Positions 6,976-11,794 of a stretch of DNA of 11,794 nucleotides are shown piece by piece. The DNA is from Elusimicrobia bacterium RIFCSPLOWO2_01_FULL_59_12 (lineage in GTDB: Bacteria; Elusimicrobiota; Elusimicrobia; 2-01-FULL-59-12). Location: the NCBI GenBank assembly GCA_001800075.1, contig MGUR01000070.1, positions 16,025 to 27,818 of the forward strand, read 5' to 3'. The translations under genes and the position numbers were made by a program. Every line of letters begins with the position of its first letter. The stretch's first letter is position 1. Under the pieces are notes generated by a model that saw only the letters and a list, made by a program, of their open reading frames with translations, did not search any database and was not told where the DNA came from.

Positions 6976-8179
6976 GAACTTTTAGGAGGGTGTCGCAGTA
7001 CAGGCGGTCGATATCCTGGACCAGACGATGGATATCAAATCGATTCAGCACGTCTTTTTGACCATTTTCCCCAAGACGGCGCCGCTCGGCGGGGTCTGTT
7101 AGTAAGGAAAGAACTTTCTCAGCCGCACGCCGGCCGATGGCCTCAGGAGTATCATCGGGATTTGCCGCTATCAGCCAGCCGGATTCCCCGTCTCGGATGA
7201 CGTCCGGGACCCCCCCGACGTGCGTGGAGACAACGGCGCAACCGGCCGCCAGGCCTTCTATCAGACTGACGGGAGATCCCTCGTTAAAGGAGGTCAGCAT
7301 CAAAACATCGATATCCGGGTAAAGGTATTCCAGATCATTACGGAATCCAAGAAAGTGAATGCGGGTTTTCAGGCCGAGTTCGTCTGCCCGTTTTTCCAGT
7401 CCCTGCCGCAGTTCCCCATCCCCGATGACGACGAATTCAACGGTCGGATCCGCGGCCGCTATCCGCCGCGCCGCCTCCAAAAAGATCTCCAGGCCTTTGA
7501 TCGGAACAAGCCGCGCCACGATTCCGACCACCGTCTGTTCGGCGGAAATGCGTAATTCTTTGCGCAGTGTTCCCTGTCTCCGCGGCTGGGCTGAAAATCG
7601 GGCCAATTCCAGCCCCAGGTAAAGGACCTTGATCTTATTCTCCGGTGCAATGCGGTATTTCAACAGATCGGCCTTGACCTTGGGGCTCACAGCGATCAAG
7701 GCCGTGCTCAAGCGCGCCATCCCGCGCTCGATCCAGATAAAGATGCGCGACTTCCAGGGACCAAAATAACCGTGAAGCACATGGCCATGGTAGGTATGGA
7801 CCCGTACGGGAACACGGCATATCCAGGCGGTCAGCCTTCCGATAACGCCCGCTTTTGATTTGTGCGTGTGGACAATGGCCGGCTTTTGTTGCCGGATTAG
7901 GCGGAACACACGCCAAAAAGAAACGAGATCTTTCAGAGGGTGCAGTTCTCGCCCCAAGGCAGGGAGATACACCGTTTGCTGCGATTGCCGTAACAAGGCA
8001 AGCATGTTCCCTTCGTTTTTTTCTTCTTGGCCGTAAACCAGAATGGATTTCCAGGCATGTTCATTGAAACGCGCCTGATCCAGATACTGGTTCAGGAGCG
8101 TCACGTGAATCGCCGGGCCGCCAATATTCAAGCGGTCGATAATGCGCAGGACCGTCCGGGGATTGACCGTTACTGGCAT
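6971..8179 (-). CDS. Family 4 glycosyltransferase (GT-B fold)
   Basis: A 402-residue retaining glycosyltransferase with two Rossmann domains. The N-terminal acceptor domain shows RIIDRLNIGGPAIHV (12-26) and HTHKSKAGVIGRL (104-116), then HTYHGHVLHG (128-137). The C-terminal donor domain shows VARLVPIKGL (221-230, with Arg223 and Lys228 expected at the donor phosphates), VIGDGELR (251-258) and the EX7E motif Glu300/Glu308 inside SFNEGSPVSLIEGLAAG. The HTHKSKAG stretch recurs in GT4 enzymes of capsule and O-antigen clusters. The chosen ATG at 8179 shares one base with the preceding stop (TGATG). The frame continues upstream to 8509, but that extension reads through the neighbouring gene in another frame and has no family similarity. 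It probably adds one sugar to the lipid-linked intermediate at the inner face of the membrane; donor sugar unknown. Confidence 0.92.
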   Translation of the reverse strand: MPVTVNPRTVLRIIDRLNIGGPAIHVTLLNQYLDQARFNEHAWKSILVYGQEEKNEGNMLALLRQSQQTVYLPALGRELHPLKDLVSFWRVFRLIRQQKPAIVHTHKSKAGVIGRLTAWICRVPVRVHTYHGHVLHGYFGPWKSRIFIWIERGMARLSTALIAVSPKVKADLLKYRIAPENKIKVLYLGLELARFSAQPRRQGTLRKELRISAEQTVVGIVARLVPIKGLEIFLEAARRIAAADPTVEFVVIGDGELRQGLEKRADELGLKTRIHFLGFRNDLEYLYPDIDVLMLTSFNEGSPVSLIEGLAAGCAVVSTHVGGVPDVIRDGESGWLIAANPDDTPEAIGRRAAEKVLSLLTDPAERRRLGENGQKDVLNRFDIHRLVQDIDRLYCDTLLKVL

Positions 8180-9567
8180 CAGGGAACTCTTGATTCTTTT
8201 GGTTTCAAAATTCGCACGGTGGAGGGAGTGGCCAGAATGATCATCACAAACCAGTAAATATATCTGAATCGGTAGAGACATCCGATATTCGTGATGACCA
8301 GCGCGTGCAACGTCACCCCCGCCACCACAAACCCAAAAAGCAGCCAAAGCACAGGGTTTCCTTTTTCCTTCCAAAGTCCCAAGACGGCCAACCCGAGCAT
8401 CAGATACATGAGACTCATTTCCATGCCCGCCAGCATCCTTCCGATCCGGCCGGTCTGCTTGCCTTCGACGAACCACATCGAGGGGAACGGAGCCGCTAGC
8501 CCGATCCACAGTGCCCGGGGGGTATAGAACATCATATCGGAGAGATTATGGAAGGCGATATGTGTGTCGATGTTCGAGCCGGAGTTCGGGTAGCTGAATC
8601 GAAAATTATTCCTTAGGCCAGCGATAATCGCCGCCTGGGTGTTTAAAACATTCCGTGATGAAGTGGAAAAACCTGTCGAGTCTTTGTTTTTCAATGGGTC
8701 CTTCACGTCTTGGTTTCCCGATGGATCCTCCACGTTGCTGTGGGACAACGAAAACGTTTCACGGTGTGCGGGAGTTGACTGGTTTTCTCGCTGTGTCACA
8801 AGATAGACGTTGACCAGCTCAGATTTCTTTTGAAGGGTCAGGCACAGGCCCAACAGGGCAAAACTCGCTAGAAACGGCCTCATGGACGCTCGGTGGGTTA
8901 ACCCTTGCCAGAGAAAAACAAAAAGGAAAGCCATCCCCAAGAGGATATAGAAAGGGGCAATGTAAAACTTGAGAGCCCAAATAAAAATAAACCCGCCCGC
9001 GACCCATGCGGAACCGCTGGCGGTCCTGCGCCAGGACAATTCTCGGGCACGCAGTGTCACCCAGCCGTAAAGGAAAGCTAATTGACCGGGGATAAGCAAG
9101 GAGTCTCTCAAATACTGCGTACTTTGCATGAGATAAGAAGGCAACAGGGCGATCCCCAGCATCGCCCAGGCCCCTATCTTTTCATCAAAAAGAGAAGACG
9201 CCAGCTTATAAACAAGCCAAAGCGTCAACGCATACAGGGGCGTGTTGATCCAGACAGCGTTCAGAATGGAGTGGCCGAACAGATGATACGGAATAGAATA
9301 AAGTTTCTCATGAATCCAAGCGGGATACGAAAACCAGGCCAGCCATCCCTGACCTTGAATGACATCCGCCAAAGCGATGATCCTCGTTTCATAAAGGTTG
9401 CTGTCCAAGGCGAAATTCCAAATGCCTCGATCGTTATGCAAATCGGGAAACCACGAACTCAGGCCGATGGCCCCCACCGTCAGACTGAAGACGATATGAA
9501 ACACGGCCAGCCCGGCCAGACGTTGTTCTACGCTGTTTAAGAACGGAAGTGTTTTCACGGCGCGCAC
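8179..9567 (-). CDS. Multi-pass membrane protein, possible GT-C type glycosyltransferase or polymerase
   Basis: A 462-residue protein with about 10-11 hydrophobic segments: near 17-37, 105-123, 132-148, 156-172, 187-203, 204-222, 229-246, 350-365, 384-399, 405-425 and 433-447. It lies between two glycosyltransferase genes. Features recalling GT39/PMT-like or other GT-C proteins are an acidic stretch after the first helix (PDLHNDRG, 41-48), LPSYLMQSTQYLRDSLLIP (142-160) with a central Arg-Asp, and NIGCLYRFRYIYW (427-439) near the C-terminus. The match is by general look, not by a decisive motif, so function is open: sugar transfer from a lipid-linked donor at the periplasmic face, or chain polymerisation. 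A polar loop at about 247-347 contains a degenerate nine-residue repeat. The start is the GTG at 9567, one base after the preceding stop; another GTG three codons later is possible. Confidence 0.75.
   Translation of the reverse strand: MRAVKTLPFLNSVEQRLAGLAVFHIVFSLTVGAIGLSSWFPDLHNDRGIWNFALDSNLYETRIIALADVIQGQGWLAWFSYPAWIHEKLYSIPYHLFGHSILNAVWINTPLYALTLWLVYKLASSLFDEKIGAWAMLGIALLPSYLMQSTQYLRDSLLIPGQLAFLYGWVTLRARELSWRRTASGSAWVAGGFIFIWALKFYIAPFYILLGMAFLFVFLWQGLTHRASMRPFLASFALLGLCLTLQKKSELVNVYLVTQRENQSTPAHRETFSLSHSNVEDPSGNQDVKDPLKNKDSTGFSTSSRNVLNTQAAIIAGLRNNFRFSYPNSGSNIDTHIAFHNLSDMMFYTPRALWIGLAAPFPSMWFVEGKQTGRIGRMLAGMEMSLMYLMLGLAVLGLWKEKGNPVLWLLFGFVVAGVTLHALVITNIGCLYRFRYIYWFVMIILATPSTVRILKPKESRVP
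8694..8747 (-). repeat. Degenerate 27-bp tandem repeat within the membrane-protein gene
   Basis: Two adjacent 27-bp units (8694-8720 and 8721-8747) agree at 16 of 27 bases by my hand alignment, and a weaker third unit may precede them at 8667-8693 (14 of 27). The period keeps the frame, giving nine-residue units of the form DVKDPLKNK beside NVEDPSGNQ in the large polar loop. It looks like an old in-frame duplication. Confidence 0.45.
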
Positions 9568-9568
9568 A

Positions 9569-10633
9569 TTATACAGCTGGATTCCTATAGAGGTTCTCGT
9601 ATTCTATGACAGTCGTATTCAGGTTAAATTGTGATTCGACGCGGAACCGCCCCGCATGTCCCATTTTTAGGCGACGGCCCGGATCGGAAAGCAAAACTGC
9701 GAGACGCTCTGCGGCCGAATCGACCGCTTTGCTCGGAACTAAAAATCCTTCCGTTCCATCTCGTACAAGTTCCGGGACTCCGCCCACGCGGCTTGCAACA
9801 ATCGGGAGTCCGCACGACATCGCTTCCATCATAGAGATAGGCACCCCTTCCGACAGCGGGAGGGAACTGAAGATATCCGCTTTTTGAAGAACCGATTTGA
9901 CAGCTTCCACACGGCCCAGAAATTTGACGTGGGATTCCAGCTGCAGATCGCGTGTTTTGGAGACGAGCTGACTTTTGAGCGGACCGTCGCCTACGATCCA
10001 GGCCTCAAACGACACCTTGCGGGCTCGGAGGATTTTGAACGTATCTAGAAGGTAGGTGTGACCTTTCACCTGCCGGAGATTTCCCACGCAGACGATGACC
10101 GGCGGGTGATTTTGTGTCCCGCTCTTTTTGAGAAAGCCGTTGAGCGGAATACCGTTGTAAATCATCAGGAGTTTTGTGGGGTCGAAACCTTCTTCCGTCA
10201 AAGTGGCAGCGATCTGCTGAGAATTGACAACGTAGTTCTGTAGCCAGCCATGCGTCATGCGGTCCAAGACCAAGCGCCCGCGGCTGGGTTTTTCCCCTTG
10301 ATTGGTGAGACCCTGGTTGACACCAATCAGCCGGCGGTATCCGAGCAACCGCAGCAAAGGCCGCCACAAGACGTTCGTCCGAAGCCCATAGATCTGAATG
10401 ATATCGGGTTTAAATTGCCGGATGATCTTGAGCGCCTGGAGAACGCGTGGGAAAGAGACCGTCCAGAAAGGGATCCCTGCCTTCCGGTAATCTTCGCATA
10501 CGGGTCCGGCCGTGCAGTGGAATAAGACCCCTGTCTCAAATTCGTTCGGATCCAAATGAGAGGCGAGCTGGAAGGAACTGACTTCCGTGCCTCCCCAGTC
10601 CGCAGACGCCTGAATGTAAAGTATTTTCTTCAA
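9569..10633 (-). CDS. Family 4 glycosyltransferase (GT-B fold)
   Basis: From the TTG at 10633 this is a 354-residue retaining glycosyltransferase. The first strand and glycine loop are KKILYIQASADWGGTEVS (2-19). The donor domain has GNLRQVKGH (184-192), VGDGPLK (214-220), the EX7E motif Glu262/Glu270 in SEGVPISMMEAMSCGLP, and RVGGVPELVRDGTEGFLV (282-299), all standard for GT4 enzymes of the WbpH/WcaI/PimB-like kind. The TTG is chosen because AGGGGG lies seven bases upstream and the protein then begins directly at the first beta strand. A GTG at 10690 would add 19 residues unlike the family and overlap the previous gene by 35 bases. With the TTG the gap to that gene is 22 bases. It would transfer a sugar to the growing lipid-linked oligosaccharide in the cytoplasm; donor unknown. 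The stop is one base before the next start, so co-translation is likely. Confidence 0.9.
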   Translation of the reverse strand: MKKILYIQASADWGGTEVSSFQLASHLDPNEFETGVLFHCTAGPVCEDYRKAGIPFWTVSFPRVLQALKIIRQFKPDIIQIYGLRTNVLWRPLLRLLGYRRLIGVNQGLTNQGEKPSRGRLVLDRMTHGWLQNYVVNSQQIAATLTEEGFDPTKLLMIYNGIPLNGFLKKSGTQNHPPVIVCVGNLRQVKGHTYLLDTFKILRARKVSFEAWIVGDGPLKSQLVSKTRDLQLESHVKFLGRVEAVKSVLQKADIFSSLPLSEGVPISMMEAMSCGLPIVASRVGGVPELVRDGTEGFLVPSKAVDSAAERLAVLLSDPGRRLKMGHAGRFRVESQFNLNTTVIEYENLYRNPAV

Positions 10634-10640
10634 TTCAGGA

Positions 10641-10645
10641 CCCCC
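10641..10645 (-). promoter_or_regulatory. Ribosome binding site supporting a TTG start
   Basis: Minus-strand GGGGG (in TTAGGGGGTCC) sits seven bases before the TTG at 10633. It is the best Shine-Dalgarno-like stretch near the beginning of the family 4 glycosyltransferase gene, and is the reason that start is preferred over the GTG at 10690. Confidence 0.5.
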
Positions 10646-10655
10646 TAATCGGCTG

Positions 10656-11582
10656 TCAGAGTACGGCCCGTATACAGTGCGTGGCGACACGTTTTAATCT
10701 GGAAAATTGAACGCAACGCATCAGCAGCAGGCCGGCCCAACCGGTCAGGCAAAGCGGATCAATACGGACGGCGCGCTGCAGGTGCGCCAGGACCTCTTCG
10801 CGCCGGTCGCAGAGCAGCAGGCCAAATTCAAAGCGGCCCATTTCATTGTGGGAGAGGGCTTTCCGCTGCAGGAATTTAGGAGTGCCGTTATGCCCAAACG
10901 TTTTTTGCAGAACGCGCTCGATCCGGTCATAGCCGGCGAAGATGTTGCTGGAAATGTTCTCGGGGTGCAGGCGGTATTCGGCCAGCACCTCGGGAACATA
11001 GCGGACGCGGTGGAGCCGCGCGATGCGGAGCCACATGTCGTAATCCTCGGCGGCGCGAAGATCGGGCCGCGTATCAAAAAACCCTACCCGTTCGAACACA
11101 TCCCGTCTTACAAGAGTCGTCAGCGTGGGGATAAAATTATAAAAGATCAGAAAATTGAACACCCGACCTGACGGGCGGTAGTGAAACCGCATGGTGACAC
11201 CCTGGGATTCCGACGCCCCAAATTTTTTGGCTAGGGCATAGTACAGAACCGCTTTGGGATCACGTTCAGCCGCTGCTATTTGACGTTCCAGCTTCTGCGG
11301 CCGCCAGAGATCATCGGAATCCAGAAAAGCGACAAATTCCCCTCCCGCTGCCTGGATTCCCGCGTTGCGACCCGACGCTGGCAATCCGGTATGCGGCAGG
11401 CTTAAGAGGCGAACTTCCTTTCCGTAGCGCTCGGTCAGCTGTTCCGCGGTCCCATCTGTAGAGCCATCGTCCACCACAATGATTTCGAAATCGCGATAGG
11501 TCTGGGCGCGAACGGAATCGATCGCCTCCCAAAGAAATTCTTTCCGGTTGTAGCTGGGAGTGACGACGCTTACGCGCGGCAT
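10656..11582 (-). CDS. Family 2 glycosyltransferase (GT-A fold)
   Basis: A 308-residue inverting glycosyltransferase. The GT-A core has VSVVTPSYNR (4-13), EIIVVDDGSTDGT (33-45), GRNAGIQAAGGE (71-82), the metal-binding DxD in FLDSDDLW (87-93) and the likely base region RAAEDYDMWLRIA (176-188). These match family 2 enzymes of O-antigen and capsule clusters. The tail, about 243-290, looks like one TPR-type helical pair (FEFGLLLCDRREEVLAHLQR, then AVRIDPLCLTGWAGLLL), which is not part of the catalytic domain. The start is the ATG at 11582, placing MPRVSVVTP at the N-terminus as usual for the family. The frame continues upstream to 11711, but that part lies over the HAD gene in another frame and is not glycosyltransferase-like. 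It overlaps the HAD gene by 13 bases. It would add one sugar to the repeat unit; substrate unknown. Confidence 0.92.
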   Translation of the reverse strand: MPRVSVVTPSYNRKEFLWEAIDSVRAQTYRDFEIIVVDDGSTDGTAEQLTERYGKEVRLLSLPHTGLPASGRNAGIQAAGGEFVAFLDSDDLWRPQKLERQIAAAERDPKAVLYYALAKKFGASESQGVTMRFHYRPSGRVFNFLIFYNFIPTLTTLVRRDVFERVGFFDTRPDLRAAEDYDMWLRIARLHRVRYVPEVLAEYRLHPENISSNIFAGYDRIERVLQKTFGHNGTPKFLQRKALSHNEMGRFEFGLLLCDRREEVLAHLQRAVRIDPLCLTGWAGLLLMRCVQFSRLKRVATHCIRAVL

Positions 11583-11794
11583 GTTTGGAGCGCCTCTTCG
11601 AGCTGCAGCAGGGAAGGAATCATCGGGCCCAGGAAATCCGGCAGTGTCTCGAGCGCATCGCTGGGTCGCCGCCAGATGAAGCCGATCCCGAAGGCCTGTG
11701 CGGCCCGCCAATCATTGACCGAGTCTCCGACATAGAGCATCTCGGATTTGACCAATGCGTGCCGTTCGGCCAGATCCTGCAGGAGTTCGGCTTT
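11570..11794 (-). CDS. HAD-superfamily hydrolase, C-terminal fragment (5' end outside window)
   Basis: The last 74 residues of a HAD phosphatase; the frame is open to the window edge, so the gene starts outside. The acidic motif IV is clear as LYVGDSVNDWRAAQAFGIGF, with the GDSxND that binds Mg2+. The Lys at the very edge, in KAELLQDL, is probably the motif III lysine, since it stands about 25 residues before the GDS as in phosphoglycolate-phosphatase-like members. The nucleophile Asp of motif I and the cap domain are not in the window. Such enzymes in polysaccharide clusters often dephosphorylate a sugar phosphate on the way to a nucleotide sugar, but substrate cannot be told here. Its end overlaps the family 2 glycosyltransferase start by 13 bases, placing it in the same operon. 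Confidence 0.85.
   Translation of the reverse strand, partial: KAELLQDLAERHALVKSEMLYVGDSVNDWRAAQAFGIGFIWRRPSDALETLPDFLGPMIPSLLQLEEALQTCRA

Noticed and set aside
8180..8509. N-terminal extension of the family 4 glycosyltransferase to 8509
   Set aside because: It overlaps the membrane-protein gene in another frame and is low in family similarity; the ATG at 8179 within TGATG gives the normal N-terminus.
1..11794. Insertion sequences, tRNA or rRNA genes, CRISPR arrays, riboswitches and strong terminators
   Set aside because: I looked for transposase motifs, spaced direct repeats, clover-leaf sequences and T-tract hairpins and saw none that I could support; almost the whole window is coding.

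Overview
The window is a dense block of surface-polysaccharide genes. Every gene I can support lies on the minus strand, so transcription runs from the high coordinates down to position 1. Both ends are cut: the first gene (HAD hydrolase) lacks its 5' part, and the last (a very large fusion gene) lacks its 3' end. Spacing is that of one operon. Neighbours overlap by 1 to 20 nt or lie 1 to 22 nt apart, with one larger gap of 56 nt (6915-6970). The organism is a bacterium making a lipid-linked heteropolysaccharide by the Wzx/Wzy route (O-antigen, capsule or exopolysaccharide). Moderate GC, frequent TTG/GTG starts and very compact, fused genes would fit a little-studied environmental Gram-negative lineage, but the phylum cannot be fixed from this sequence.

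Layout in transcription order: 11794-11570, C-terminal end of a HAD phosphatase; 11582-10656, family 2 glycosyltransferase; 10633-9569, family 4 glycosyltransferase; 9567-8179, multi-spanning membrane protein, possibly a GT-C type glycosyltransferase or polymerase; 8179-6971, second family 4 glycosyltransferase; 6914-5943, NAD-dependent sugar-nucleotide epimerase/dehydratase; 5935-4133, fusion of a WecA/TagO-type polyprenyl-phosphate sugar-1-phosphate transferase with the N-terminal half of a FlaA1/CapD/WbpM-like protein; 4136-2826, O-antigen ligase/polymerase; 2845-1, one uninterrupted frame joining a Wzx flippase, a family 2 glycosyltransferase and an FkbM methyltransferase.

Together the genes cover most of the pathway. 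The PNPT domain would load the first sugar phosphate on the polyprenyl carrier. The epimerase would supply a nucleotide sugar. At least four glycosyltransferase modules would build the repeat unit, FkbM may O-methylate it, the Wzx domain would flip it, and the Wzy/WaaL-like protein would polymerise or ligate it.

The most notable observation is the last gene. It is easy to miss because it has no stop inside the window, yet 948 consecutive codons are open and hold three normally separate activities. The PNPT-CapD(N) fusion just upstream is a second unusual architecture, so two adjacent steps of lipid-linked sugar assembly have been consolidated into multidomain membrane proteins.
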